Shown here: piece by piece, positions 38,327 to 47,123 of the stretch
Layout of the letters: each line of letters opens with the position of its first letter
How positions within the stretch are numbered: the first letter of the stretch is position 1
Source: an uncultured Muribaculaceae bacterium
GTDB lineage: Bacteria; Bacteroidota; Bacteroidia; Bacteroidales; Muribaculaceae
Assembly (NCBI GenBank): GCA_934636465.1
Contig: CAKUAR010000008.1
Location: forward strand, 1-64,000
DNA: 64,000 nt
Reading direction: 5' to 3'
Translations under genes and position numbers: made by a program
Notes under the pieces: model-generated
What the model was told of the DNA's origin: nothing
The model's input: only the letters and a program-made list of their open reading frames with translations
Database searches by the model: none

Positions 38327-38860
38327 TCATTTCTCGCCGCCAGTGCAGCCCAAGCCTTTTTGTCTCAGTTTCTCCACAAACCGTGGCTCAAGCTCTTCGG
38401 GCAGCAGATGCGTTATTTTTTGTCCGTATTTCACCATTTCGCGCACTATGGTTGAGCTTATGTAGCTATACTGCGGCAGTGTGTAGAGTAGCACCGTTTC
38501 CAGCCCAGAAAGCTCGCGGTTCACCTCGGCTATGTTCATTTCATACTCAAAGTCCTTTACCATTCTCACACCGCGCAAAATGCAGCTTGCGCCCACATTT
38601 GCGGCCAGCGTTGCAGTCAGCCCCGAAAATACGGTCACTTCCACACGCGGCTCGTTGCGAAACGCCGATTCTATCACCTCCCGGCGTTCCTCAGCGGTGA
38701 GCATGCTGTGCTTCTCGCTGTTTGCCACTATGGCCACCACTATTTTGTCAAACACGCTCAAGGCGCGTCTCACAATCGACTCATGACCGCGCGTAAATGG
38801 GTCAAACGACCCCGGGAACAATGCCACACGGCCGCTGTCAGTGCACTGTGATGTCTTCAT
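38327..38860 (-). CDS. coaD: Phosphopantetheine adenylyltransferase
   Basis: A 177-residue enzyme for the fourth step of coenzyme A synthesis (4'-phosphopantetheine plus ATP gives dephospho-CoA). The nucleotidyltransferase motif [10 protein letters not shown] is near 17-26, with Ser and His as expected; [12 protein letters not shown] near 130-141 is the C-terminal KMSKS-like region. A little longer than E. coli CoaD (159). Its start overlaps the end of parE by 23 bases. Confidence 0.95.
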   Translation of the reverse strand: MKTSQCTDSGRVALFPGSFDPFTRGHESIVRRALSVFDKIVVAIVANSEKHSMLTAEERREVIESAFRNEPRVEVTVFSGLTATLAANVGASCILRGVRMVKDFEYEMNIAEVNRELSGLETVLLYTLPQYSYISSTIVREMVKYGQKITHLLPEELEPRFVEKLRQKGLGCTGGEK

Positions 38861-40826
38861 CGTCTTCTATAACCAGATTATCCACAATAAACTCTTGCCG
38901 CTCCATAGTGTTTTTGCCCATGAAGAAAGCCAGCATGTCGTTCACCGCGTCTTCTTTGCGCAGCTGCACGCGGTCAAGCCTCATGTCTGGCCCTATAAAC
39001 TCGGCAAACTCCTCTGGCGATATTTCTCCCAGACCTTTGAATCGCGTGATTTCCGCATTGTCGCCAAGTTTATTGATTGCCTCAACGCGCTCCTCGTCGG
39101 TGTAGCAATAATACGTTTCCACCTCCTGCTTTTTGGCTTCCTTGTGCGCTCCACGGCTTTTGCGCTTGGCGTCGCTTCGGTTTATCACCCTGAAAAGCGG
39201 CGTCTGCAAAATATACAGATGCCCCGTTTTCACAAGTTCCGGATAAAATTGCAGGAAGTAGGTGAGCAGCAGCAACCTGATGTGCATACCGTCAACATCG
39301 GCATCGGTTGCCACAATCACTTTGTTGTAGCGCAATCCGTCTATGCCGTCGTCTATGTTGAGCGCGGCTTGAAGCAAGCTGAACTCCTCGTTGGCATACA
39401 CTTTCTTTGGGTCGAGGCCGTAGGTGTTGAGCGGCTTGCCTCGCAGCGAGAACACGCCCTGTGTCTCCACGTCTCTTATCTTCGTGATTGAGCCGCTTGC
39501 CGACAAGCCCTCGGTTATAAACAGTGACGACTCTTCTCTGCGGTCGTTATCCTTGGGCGCACGCGCATCATTAAAGTGCACACGGCAGTCTCTCAGCTTG
39601 CTGTTGTGCAGAGAGATTTTCTTTGCCATTTCGCGCGATTTCTTGGTAACGCCAGCTATTGCCTTGCGTTCACGCTCGCTTTCCTGTATCTTTTTCAGCA
39701 GAATGTCGGCGGTGGCTGCGTCTTTGTGCAGGTAGTCGTCAAGCTCCTTTTTTATGAAGTCGTTGATATACTTATATATCGTCGGACCGTCTTTCCACAT
39801 CACATTGCTGCCCAGCTTGATTTTAGTCTGCGACTCAAACACCGGCTCTTCCACCTTTATGCTTATGGCTGCCACAATGCCATTGCGAATGTCGCTATAC
39901 TCAAAGTTCTTGCCATAAAACTCCTTGATAGTGCGCGACAATGCCTCTCTGAACGCGCTTTGGTGCGTTCCGCCCTGCGTGGTGTGCTGACCGTTGACAA
40001 ATGAGTAAAACTCCTCACCTATCTGCGGCGCGTGCGTAATCACCACCTCTATGTCGTCGCCATTAAAGTGTATGGGCGCATACAGCGGCTCGCTGGTCAT
40101 GTTCTCGTCCAACAAGTCGAGCAGACCATTGCGTGAGTGATAGCGCCGTCCGTTGTAGTAGAGACTCAAGCCTGTGTTAAGAAACGAGTAGTTCTTTATC
40201 ATCGTTTCCACTATGTCGTCGCGGTAGGCATAGTTCTTGAATATGCTTGCGTCGGGCTTGAAGCGCACCAGAGTGCCGTTGTCCTCGCCGGGCTCGGCAG
40301 CCACCACGCCGCTTTCTTCCACCACAAGGCCTTCCTTATAAGCCACCGACGCGCTCTGTCCGTCACGCACCGAGCGTATGAAGAATTCCCTCGACAAGGC
40401 ATTCACGGCCTTTATACCCACGCCGTTCAGTCCCACCGACCGCTTGTAGTTCTTTGTGTCATACTTTGCTCCGGTGTTCATCTTGCTCGACGCGTCCTTC
40501 ACTTGGTCAAGCGGAATTCCACGGCCATAGTCGCGTATGCTCACCATGCCGTCCTCAATGTCGATTCTTATCTCCGACTTAACGGCATATCCGGTGTTAA
40601 ACTCATCTATCGAGTTATCTATCACCTCTTTTATGAGCACATATATACCGTCGTCGCTATGTGAACCGTCGCCAAGTTTGCCAATATACATTCCCGGACG
40701 AAGCCTGATGTGCTCACGCGGTGTAAGGGTCACAAGCTTCGTGTATCCGCCGTTGTCTCGCGGTTGTTCAGTCGTCACAGATTGTCCTTGTTCCAATTCT
40801 TCTGCCATACAGTGTCGATTCTTCAT
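38838..40826 (-). CDS. parE: DNA topoisomerase IV subunit B
   Basis: A 662-residue type IIA topoisomerase ATPase subunit (656 if the internal ATG at 40808 is used). GHKL motifs are [19 protein letters not shown] and [14 protein letters not shown]. The TOPRIM domain has [10 protein letters not shown] and [18 protein letters not shown]. It is shorter than proteobacterial GyrB and lacks the GyrB insert, fitting the second (ParE-like) B subunit of Bacteroidota. The partner parC is not in the window. Both start codons lie after the predicted promoter. Confidence 0.9.
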   Translation of the reverse strand: MKNRHCMAEELEQGQSVTTEQPRDNGGYTKLVTLTPREHIRLRPGMYIGKLGDGSHSDDGIYVLIKEVIDNSIDEFNTGYAVKSEIRIDIEDGMVSIRDYGRGIPLDQVKDASSKMNTGAKYDTKNYKRSVGLNGVGIKAVNALSREFFIRSVRDGQSASVAYKEGLVVEESGVVAAEPGEDNGTLVRFKPDASIFKNYAYRDDIVETMIKNYSFLNTGLSLYYNGRRYHSRNGLLDLLDENMTSEPLYAPIHFNGDDIEVVITHAPQIGEEFYSFVNGQHTTQGGTHQSAFREALSRTIKEFYGKNFEYSDIRNGIVAAISIKVEEPVFESQTKIKLGSNVMWKDGPTIYKYINDFIKKELDDYLHKDAATADILLKKIQESERERKAIAGVTKKSREMAKKISLHNSKLRDCRVHFNDARAPKDNDRREESSLFITEGLSASGSITKIRDVETQGVFSLRGKPLNTYGLDPKKVYANEEFSLLQAALNIDDGIDGLRYNKVIVATDADVDGMHIRLLLLTYFLQFYPELVKTGHLYILQTPLFRVINRSDAKRKSRGAHKEAKKQEVETYYCYTDEERVEAINKLGDNAEITRFKGLGEISPEEFAEFIGPDMRLDRVQLRKEDAVNDMLAFFMGKNTMERQEFIVDNLVIEDDEDITVH

Positions 40827-40847
40827 GCGGCACTATGCCGCTAACTG

Positions 40848-40855
40848 CAAAGTTA
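40848..40855 (-). promoter_or_regulatory. -7 box for the parE-coaD-S41 operon
   Basis: TAACTTTG on the minus strand. Transcription would begin near 40842. No TTTG at the usual distance; a T-rich TTTTTCG is the nearest upstream element. Confidence 0.45.
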
Positions 40856-40938
40856 CAGATTTTCATCGAAAAAGCGCGCCCGCGCTCCCCAAAACTCACC
40901 CAAAACAAATTTGTAAAGTCAACAAGCGAGTGCCAAAT

Positions 40939-40956
40939 CCCCCCCCCCAAAAAAAA
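40939..40956. repeat. C10A8 homopolymer tract
   Basis: Ten C followed directly by eight A, outside any gene, about 113 bases upstream of parE and about 250 upstream of the DUF4153 gene. Such runs change length easily during replication. Confidence 0.8.
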
Positions 40957-41003
40957 CGACAGTTCTGAAAAAACGGCAGAACTTAAACCCTAATTTAGCA
41001 ATA

Positions 41004-41116
41004 AAGTGTGCCAGAGGCACACGTATGTTTTTAACCCTCGACTGAGGAGCGCAAGCGACGGTCGGGGGTATTGGGATAATATATCATCTGATGCGTGCCA
41101 AAGGTACGCGTACCCC
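41004..41116 (+). repeat. Three-hairpin intergenic repeat, copy 2
   Basis: Hairpin 1: GTGTGCC-AGA-GGCACAC (41006-41022). Central stem: CCCTCGAC (41035-41042) with GTCGGGGG (41061-41068), enclosing GGAGCGCAAGCGACG, identical to copy 1. Hairpin 3: GCGTGCC-AAA-GGTACGC (41093-41109). Spacing, order and orientation match copy 1 at 22566-22676. Like copy 1 it lies just upstream of a plus-strand gene in a divergent gap. Confidence 0.75.
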
Positions 41117-41148
41117 TTTTTCTCGTTTTTTTTTTATCAAGCCAATCC

Positions 41149-41178
41149 TTTGTTTTTTCCGTTTTTTCATTACCTTTA
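41149..41178 (+). promoter_or_regulatory. Promoter of the DUF4153 gene
   Basis: TTTG (41149-41152), 18 bases, TACCTTTA (41171-41178; seven of eight to the consensus as TTTA replaces TTTG). Predicted start near 41185; ATG at 41204. Confidence 0.5.
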
Positions 41179-41203
41179 TCGTGCAAAACAAACTTTTAGC
41201 ATT

Positions 41204-42976
41204 ATGAGCAAATTTCTAAGCCCCACAATGTTTCGCAAGTTGCTTGACAACTCTGCCAAAGCCACAAAACGGTTCCCAGTTTCACTCGCGTTTTCCGTGG
41301 CACTCACAGCCTACGCAATAGGCTGGATTTGCAATGGTTACGCTCCTTTTTTCTCGCAAATAGTCAACTATTTTTTTGTACTTTGGTTGGTCTGTTCCAT
41401 TCCATTCTCCATGGCAGTCACGCTGTTCGCCGAGGATATGCCACGCCGCATTTCACGCATAGCGGTCACCGTGGGTTGCAATGCCGCGTTGGCATTGCTG
41501 TGTGCCGACACAGCCTGTTTCCAAACCGCGTCGTTCTACTCCGGCTATAGCGAGATGGCCATTGCAGTCGTCTCAATAGTGGCATTGTTTGTGGCTCCGT
41601 TTCTCCGCCAGCGTCACCCCAACGACATTCCCCTTTGGAACTTCTCATCACGCATAATAGGCGCAGTCGCTATTTCTTATGCCATAGCCCTGCTGCTGAT
41701 GCTCGGCATATTCCTGCTGTTGGCATCATTCTATTTTCTGTTCGGCATTGACTTTTCCGACAAGGCTTTCTTCATCACAGCAGCCGTGTGCCACCTGCTT
41801 CTTGCACCAATGCTCATAATGCAGCTCGTGCCGCAAGGCGACGCCAAGCGCGACCCCAAACCAGTGCAATTCTCATCGTTTGGCAAAAGCGCCACCCACT
41901 ATCTGTTTATGCCGCTTGTGGCAGCCTACCTAATCACGCTCTATGTCTATGCCGCCAAAATCATCGTTTCGTGGCAGTTGCCATGCGGCTGGGTGTCGTG
42001 GTTGGTCACAGGACTCATGGCGAGCTCCATTCTGCTCATAGCGGTACTCTATCCCATGCTTTTCAACGGTCAGAGCAAGCGCATCGACACCTACACCGCA
42101 CGCTTTCTCCCCCTGCTCATCATGCCGATGCTGGTGCTAATGTCAATAGCCATCTGCCGCCGCATATCCGACTATGGCGTGACCACGGCACGCGTCTATG
42201 TGGCCATTTTCAACCTCTGGTGCTATGCCGTGTGCATCTACATGTTCGTCACACACTCACGCCGCACCATGCCGGTCATCACCTCATTTGCCGTCATTGC
42301 CCTGCTCACCACAATAAGCCCCGTTTCAGTCAACGACTTCGTTTGCCGCAACATGGCAAGTCAGCTCAAGCAATCCATGCTCGCCAATGGCGTCACGAAG
42401 CTGCCTATCAACAATGAGCAATACCATGCCTACATCAACCGTCTGCCGCAGGCCACCAAGCAGGAGGTAGGCAGCAAGATGGACTATCTGAAATATCACC
42501 ACAATTCATTCAATTCATTATGCGACTCCACTGTGGAAACCGACTTCGTGGAGTGTGAATTTGCTGTCCGCAACGCATATCAATGGGACAATTTCATCGA
42601 GTCGTCAGAGTTTGCTGTGCCTGCTGGAGCAAAGACAATGGTGGCAATCGACACCACGCTCAACGCCACCGTAAGCGACATCAATGGTGCTACCACCACC
42701 TACATTCCGTTCTCCCAGCACACATCGCTTGGCGACGCTACATTCCGCATAAGTTTGAAGCAACTGCAGCAAATCTGCAATTCACACGTAAAGCAGCCGT
42801 TCCTGACCATTAGCAATGGCGGCAACACGCTCGTCATATCGTCGTTTAACTACCAAACAAATAAAAAGCAAAACGGCAAAACCGACCTGACATTCCGTTT
42901 CTGGGGCTATTTATTCATGACCCAGGCGAAAACGCAAACCCAGCCAGCTGCCGCCGCACAACAATACGCCAAATAA
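41204..42976 (+). CDS. DUF4153 family membrane protein
   Basis: A 590-residue inner-membrane protein. The first about 400 residues hold roughly a dozen transmembrane helices; the last about 180 form a soluble domain. It fits the DUF4153 family found across Bacteroidota; function unknown. The start is set at 41204 (MSKFLSPTMF), after the predicted promoter; the open frame extends upstream through the repeat to 41006 but is not conserved-looking. An M20 peptidase gene follows 16 bases later in the same operon. Confidence 0.8.
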   Translation: MSKFLSPTMFRKLLDNSAKATKRFPVSLAFSVALTAYAIGWICNGYAPFFSQIVNYFFVLWLVCSIPFSMAVTLFAEDMPRRISRIAVTVGCNAALALLCADTACFQTASFYSGYSEMAIAVVSIVALFVAPFLRQRHPNDIPLWNFSSRIIGAVAISYAIALLLMLGIFLLLASFYFLFGIDFSDKAFFITAAVCHLLLAPMLIMQLVPQGDAKRDPKPVQFSSFGKSATHYLFMPLVAAYLITLYVYAAKIIVSWQLPCGWVSWLVTGLMASSILLIAVLYPMLFNGQSKRIDTYTARFLPLLIMPMLVLMSIAICRRISDYGVTTARVYVAIFNLWCYAVCIYMFVTHSRRTMPVITSFAVIALLTTISPVSVNDFVCRNMASQLKQSMLANGVTKLPINNEQYHAYINRLPQATKQEVGSKMDYLKYHHNSFNSLCDSTVETDFVECEFAVRNAYQWDNFIESSEFAVPAGAKTMVAIDTTLNATVSDINGATTTYIPFSQHTSLGDATFRISLKQLQQICNSHVKQPFLTISNGGNTLVISSFNYQTNKKQNGKTDLTFRFWGYLFMTQAKTQTQPAAAAQQYAK

Positions 42977-42992
42977 TAAAAATCTATATAGA

Positions 42993-44060
42993 ATGGATTC
43001 TGATGAAATGTTCTATGAGGCAATCGACCTGCTGAAGGTCATGATTTCCACGCCATCACTCAGTCGCGACGAGAAAGCCGTGGCCGACAAAATAGAGGAA
43101 GCCTTGCGCGGCTTCAACCTGTGCCCCAAACGTCACCACAACAACTTGTGGTGTCTGTCGCCCGACTTCAATCCGGCATTGCCCACCGTGCTGCTCAATG
43201 CCCACATCGACACCGTGAAGGTGGCCGACGGCTGGACACACGACCCGTTCACGCCTGTTGAAAGCGACGGACGCATCTATGGCCTGGGCAGCAACGACGA
43301 CGGCGCATCGGTTGTGGCGCTGCTCACGGCGTTTCGCACACTCATATCCGTTCCGCAGCCAGTCAATTTCATTTTTCTTGCGTCGGCCGAAGAGGAAATC
43401 AGCGGCAAGCTCGGCATTGAGTCAGTGCTGCCCATGCTGCCAACCATTGCGGTGGCTCTTGTGGGCGAGCCCACAGGCATGCAGCCTGCTGTGGCAGAGA
43501 AAGGTCTCATGGTGCTCGACGGTGTGGCTCACGGCGTGGCTGGACACGCCGCGCGCAACGAGGGTGTCAACGCCATCTACAAAGCCATCGATGCCGTCAA
43601 CGTGCTACGCAATTTCAAGTTCGAGAAAGAGTCGGCCATGCTCGGCCCGGTCAAGGTTTCGGTCACAAAAATTGAGGGCGGCCGTCAGCACAACATAATT
43701 CCAGACCTGTGCCAATTTCTTGTTGACGTGCGCACCACCGACGCCTATTCCAATGCCGACACCCTGCAACTGCTGCGCCAAGCCGTGCCAGAGTGCACTC
43801 TCACGCCACACTCCACGCGCCTCAACCCATCGTCAATCAGCACCAGCCACCCGCTTGTGCAGCGCGCCGTGATGCTTGGCAAGACGCCTTTTGGCTCGCC
43901 CACGCTTAGCGACCAGGCTCTCATGCCGTTTCCGTCGCTCAAAATAGGCCCTGGGCAGTCATCGCGCAGCCACACGGCCGACGAGTTCATAACCCACGAC
44001 GAAATACGTGAGGCCATCGACGTCTATGTCGTTCTCCTCAACAATTTATCGCTCCAATAA
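42993..44060 (+). CDS. M20 family metallopeptidase, acetylornithine deacetylase-like
   Basis: A 355-residue zinc hydrolase. Metal ligands are visible in LLNAHIDTV (His and Asp), GLGSNDDGAS (Asp) and ASAEEEISG (the Glu pair). It resembles the ArgE/DapE enzymes annotated as acetylornithine deacetylase in Bacteroidota, which would release ornithine from its N-acyl form; Bacteroides use N-succinyl intermediates, so that could be the substrate. A general aminoacylase or dipeptidase is possible. It ends 10 bases from the convergent glycosyltransferase gene. Confidence 0.82.
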   Translation: MDSDEMFYEAIDLLKVMISTPSLSRDEKAVADKIEEALRGFNLCPKRHHNNLWCLSPDFNPALPTVLLNAHIDTVKVADGWTHDPFTPVESDGRIYGLGSNDDGASVVALLTAFRTLISVPQPVNFIFLASAEEEISGKLGIESVLPMLPTIAVALVGEPTGMQPAVAEKGLMVLDGVAHGVAGHAARNEGVNAIYKAIDAVNVLRNFKFEKESAMLGPVKVSVTKIEGGRQHNIIPDLCQFLVDVRTTDAYSNADTLQLLRQAVPECTLTPHSTRLNPSSISTSHPLVQRAVMLGKTPFGSPTLSDQALMPFPSLKIGPGQSSRSHTADEFITHDEIREAIDVYVVLLNNLSLQ

Positions 44061-44070
44061 AAGTAAAAAT

Positions 44071-45186
44071 TCACTGCAATTTGCGCCAGTAATCAAGGTA
44101 TCGCTCTGCCACCACGCGTGCCGAGTTGTGCTTCACAACGAACTCCCGGCTGGCACGGCTCATGGCTGGCAGTTGCTCGCGGTGCGCCACTATCCAAGTG
44201 AGTTTTGCCTCTATGTCGCCAGCCACATCGGGACGCACATTCACTATCGGGTGATTTTCCTTCTCCCCTATCAAGTCGTAGTATTCCGGTTCAGCCCCCG
44301 ACACCGCCACAAGCCCTTGCGCCATGCCGAGCAGGGCGTTGGTTGCCGGCGTGTATGAATACAACTGGTCGAGTATCACGTCCGACCGCCCCATGCGCTC
44401 CAAGTAATCGGCGTAAGGCATGTTTTCCACCACGTCCATTTCTGCCGCGTCGGGATAGCGGCTGCACACGCGTTTCAGCGCGGCAAGCAGCCTGTCAGTG
44501 CCCTTTATCACATTGCGGTCGCGCTGTATGCCTATAAAGAAGCGCACCTTGGCTGGCACGTCATCGCCATGTTTCATGGTCACGCTGTCGGTTTCAATGG
44601 GTATTCCTGCATAGCACACGTCACGCTTCGCCTCGTCGCGATAAGCGGCATAATACTCATACAAACACGCCACCACACCATCTACTCCACCCAATATGTG
44701 GGTTGAGTAGTCGCGCATCATGGGTTTTGCCCAGTTTTGCTGGCGTTGGGCTATATATTCCGACGAAGCCACGTAGGGCGACGGCTCGCTGCCTATCATG
44801 TAGTCGCTGTAGCGAAACGTGTGGCCATTGTGGCATGCCGTGTAATACACATAGTCAGTTCCCAGTGCCGACAGCACCACGCGGCGGTTATTGCGCTTCA
44901 AGTAGTCAAATATCATTCGCAGTTTGCCCGGCCTAAGCTCCAAGAAGTTCTGGTTGGCAATCTCCACCACGTCAAATCCGCGCATCTGTGGCAAGGCCAT
45001 CATTACGTCGGCCACATAGCGCAAAGCCCCTATCTTGCCGCTATGGCGATAGAGGTTTATGTCGCGACCGGTGTTCATCCACCGCGAACCGCTTGAGGCC
45101 ACCACCGCGGTATGCCCCATCTTGCGCAACTCCAGGGCAAGGCAGTTGTGCATATTGCTGGCATCTCCCACAAATAATATCTTCAT
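44071..45186 (-). CDS. Glycosyltransferase, GT4/GT-B-like
   Basis: A 371-residue protein starting MKILFVGDASNMHNCLALEL with the Rossmann-like N-terminal fold of GT-B transferases. The C-terminal half contains KGTDRLLAALKRV, MPYADYLERMGRSDVILDQL and the ALLGMAQGLVAVSG region where GT4 enzymes bind the nucleotide sugar (the usual ExxxxxxE is degenerate: a Glu is seen in GAEPEYYDL). Start 45186 is chosen; the in-frame codon at 45228 lies upstream of the promoter. It is divergent from a GT2 gene, suggesting a small polysaccharide or glycan locus. Confidence 0.78.
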   Translation of the reverse strand: MKILFVGDASNMHNCLALELRKMGHTAVVASSGSRWMNTGRDINLYRHSGKIGALRYVADVMMALPQMRGFDVVEIANQNFLELRPGKLRMIFDYLKRNNRRVVLSALGTDYVYYTACHNGHTFRYSDYMIGSEPSPYVASSEYIAQRQQNWAKPMMRDYSTHILGGVDGVVACLYEYYAAYRDEAKRDVCYAGIPIETDSVTMKHGDDVPAKVRFFIGIQRDRNVIKGTDRLLAALKRVCSRYPDAAEMDVVENMPYADYLERMGRSDVILDQLYSYTPATNALLGMAQGLVAVSGAEPEYYDLIGEKENHPIVNVRPDVAGDIEAKLTWIVAHREQLPAMSRASREFVVKHNSARVVAERYLDYWRKLQ

Positions 45187-45192
45187 ATCGCC

Positions 45193-45224
45193 CAAAGTTA
45201 AACGTTTTTTTGGAAATTGGCAAA
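45193..45224 (-). promoter_or_regulatory. Promoter of the GT4-like gene, leaderless
   Basis: Minus strand TTTG (45224-45221), 20 bases, TAACTTTG (45200-45193), exact consensus. Predicted start near 45187, next to the ATG at 45186, so the transcript may have almost no leader. Confidence 0.6.
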
Positions 45225-45240
45225 ACACTCACTACCTTTA
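45209..45240 (+). promoter_or_regulatory. Promoter of the GT2 gene, leaderless
   Basis: TTTG (45209-45212), 20 bases, TACCTTTA (45233-45240; one base from consensus). Predicted start near 45247, beside the ATG at 45248. It interleaves with the divergent promoter at 45193-45224. Confidence 0.5.
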
Positions 45241-45247
45241 CGCTGCT

Positions 45248-46192
45248 ATGGACAAAGTGTCAATCATAATCCCTGTTTACAACCGCGCCGACTTGGTTTC
45301 GCGCACGCTCAATTCCGTCTTGCAGCAGACTCACCGTCCGCTGCAGCTTGTGCTTGTTGACAATGGCAGCACCGACAACTCGCTTGTGGTGCTCAACCAA
45401 TTCAAGATTGACCACGCCGCCCCCGACTTTGAGGTGACTGTAGCAAGCGAACCCACACACGGAGCATGTGCCGCACGCAACTGCGGTTTTGCACAAGCGT
45501 CAGCGCCGTGGGTCATGTTTTTCGACAGCGACGACACCATGGACAAGCACCTTGTGGAACGCTATGTGGCAAAAATCAAGTCGTGCGACGGCAACCTCGA
45601 CATGGTGGTCACACGCCGTTGTCTAATCGACGAAAACGGCAAAAAAGCCGTGAAGCCTTACTTCAAAAGCGACATTTTCGCCAATCACATTCTCCATAGT
45701 TTTCTTGCCACACAAAGCTACATCGTGCGCCGCGATTTCTTTGCAAAGGCTGGTGGGTGGAACACCGCCCTACCAGTATGGAACGACTGGGAAATGGCAT
45801 TCCGCCTCCTGCTTCAGCAGCCTCGCATGGCATATCTCAAAAGCAAGCCGCTGGTTTTCGTCAACAGCACCGGCCGTACCTCCATCACCGGCACATGTTT
45901 TCATGAGAAAGCCGGCTTGTGGGAACGTTCCATCGACACCATAATCGGCCTTATAGCCAACTCTGAACTGAAGCACAAAAAACGCTACTTGCGCCTGCTC
46001 AACTACCGCCGCCTTGTGCTTGCCGCGCAATATGAGCGCGAGGGGCACCGTGAGCATGCCGAGCCATTGGCAGCCAAGGGCTACAAAGGCTTCAAGCATC
46101 ACCCGTTCAAGAAACTCATCATGAAGCGGCTCTATCACCGCATAGCCAGCGGTCGCCGTGGTTCAGCGCGCATCGCGCGCCATGTGTGCTGA
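45248..46192 (+). CDS. Glycosyltransferase family 2
   Basis: A 314-residue GT-A transferase. It begins VSIIIPVYNRADLVSRTL, has the acceptor/nucleotide motif VDNGSTDNS near 37-45 and the metal-binding DSDD near 96-99. It transfers a sugar from a nucleotide donor to a glycan or lipid; the specificity is not readable. It is cytosolic or membrane-peripheral, with no transmembrane helix. The C-terminal end is very basic. The start was moved from 45059 to 45248, where homology begins and the promoter ends. Confidence 0.88.
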   Translation: MDKVSIIIPVYNRADLVSRTLNSVLQQTHRPLQLVLVDNGSTDNSLVVLNQFKIDHAAPDFEVTVASEPTHGACAARNCGFAQASAPWVMFFDSDDTMDKHLVERYVAKIKSCDGNLDMVVTRRCLIDENGKKAVKPYFKSDIFANHILHSFLATQSYIVRRDFFAKAGGWNTALPVWNDWEMAFRLLLQQPRMAYLKSKPLVFVNSTGRTSITGTCFHEKAGLWERSIDTIIGLIANSELKHKKRYLRLLNYRRLVLAAQYEREGHREHAEPLAAKGYKGFKHHPFKKLIMKRLYHRIASGRRGSARIARHVC

Positions 46193-46215
46193 CCTCGCCG
46201 CGTGCGCGTCAATCC

Positions 46216-46938
46216 TCACGCCTTCACACTCACTATCAGCCATAGCGACACAAGCATCATTGCCACAGCCACCACACGCTGATATGCCTTTTTGTTCGCG
46301 AGCTTTATCAGTCGCACCGACAGCACATTACCAGCCATCATGGCACAGCCTATGAACAGTCCGTTCATAAATATGCTTCCGCTCATAAGGTCAAATTTTC
46401 CGTATGTCAACGCCTTTACCACATGCATTGCCGCTGCAGCCGCTGCTTCGCTTGCTATGTAGCTCACCGGCGTGAGTTCCAGAGTGAGAAACACAGCACT
46501 GCTTATTGGTCCAGAAATGCCGAGCAATCCGTTAAGGCAGCCGGTCAGCCCGCCACCCACAAGCATGGTTGAGCGTCCTTTGGGCAAATGCAGTTTGCCG
46601 GTCATCTTCATGATTGAGAACACTATCAGAAACGAGCACAGCAGCCGTGTCATCAGCACCTTGTCAACGTGTGCAAAGCCATAAGCGCCAAGTATCGTGA
46701 ACGGCACTGCCGGCACAAGAAACCACGCCACATGCTTCCACTTGATTTCGCGCCAGCCCATTGCCGCACGCGACATGTTGCTAAGCATCTGCGCTATGGT
46801 GGAGACCGGCACAGCCACTTCCACGCCATAAAAATAAGTGATTACCGGCAGCAATATCATGCCGCCGCCAAAGCCCACGCTGCCCGACAATGCTCCGGCC
46901 ACAAAGCCCACCACCAGCAGCACACCATACATATCCAT
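46216..46938 (-). CDS. TauE/SafE family membrane permease
   Basis: A 240-residue inner-membrane protein of the TSUP family with about 7-8 transmembrane helices. Family glycine-rich motifs are GALSGSVGFGGGMILLP near 15-31 and GGGLTGCLNGLLGISGP in the second half. Family members move sulfite, sulfonates or other organic anions; the substrate is unknown. A -7 box lies upstream at 46973-46980. Confidence 0.88.
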   Translation of the reverse strand: MDMYGVLLVVGFVAGALSGSVGFGGGMILLPVITYFYGVEVAVPVSTIAQMLSNMSRAAMGWREIKWKHVAWFLVPAVPFTILGAYGFAHVDKVLMTRLLCSFLIVFSIMKMTGKLHLPKGRSTMLVGGGLTGCLNGLLGISGPISSAVFLTLELTPVSYIASEAAAAAAMHVVKALTYGKFDLMSGSIFMNGLFIGCAMMAGNVLSVRLIKLANKKAYQRVVAVAMMLVSLWLIVSVKA

Positions 46939-46972
46939 TTCGTCCGTTTCTCCTTTCCTTGATTTTGTCGTG

Positions 46973-46980
46973 CAAAATTA
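46973..46980 (-). promoter_or_regulatory. -7 box for the TauE-type permease
   Basis: TAATTTTG on the minus strand, 35 bases before the ATG. No TTTG at the usual spacing. Confidence 0.4.
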
Positions 46981-47123
46981 CGCCATTTCCGTCAAACCAC
47001 GACTCTGTTTCCGGTGCAAGGTTGCCACAGCCATCAATAAAAAAGAATGTTTATATCATAGCTAAATCAGCCTTTCTGGCATCATGGTATAAAAACTTAT
47101 ATTCTCTTCATTTTGCTATAATT

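Larger units (their letters stand above)
40827..41203. other. Divergent intergenic region with homopolymer tract and repeat copy 2
   Basis: About 377 bases between parE and the DUF4153 gene. It holds the parE -7 box (40848-40855), a C10A8 tract (40939-40956), the second three-hairpin repeat (41004-41116) and the DUF4153 promoter (41149-41178). No coding sequence was seen. Confidence 0.7.

Noticed and set aside
41006..41203. N-terminal extension of the DUF4153 protein through the repeat
   Set aside because: The extension encodes repeat DNA, lies upstream of the promoter and looks unlike the protein's membrane N-terminus.
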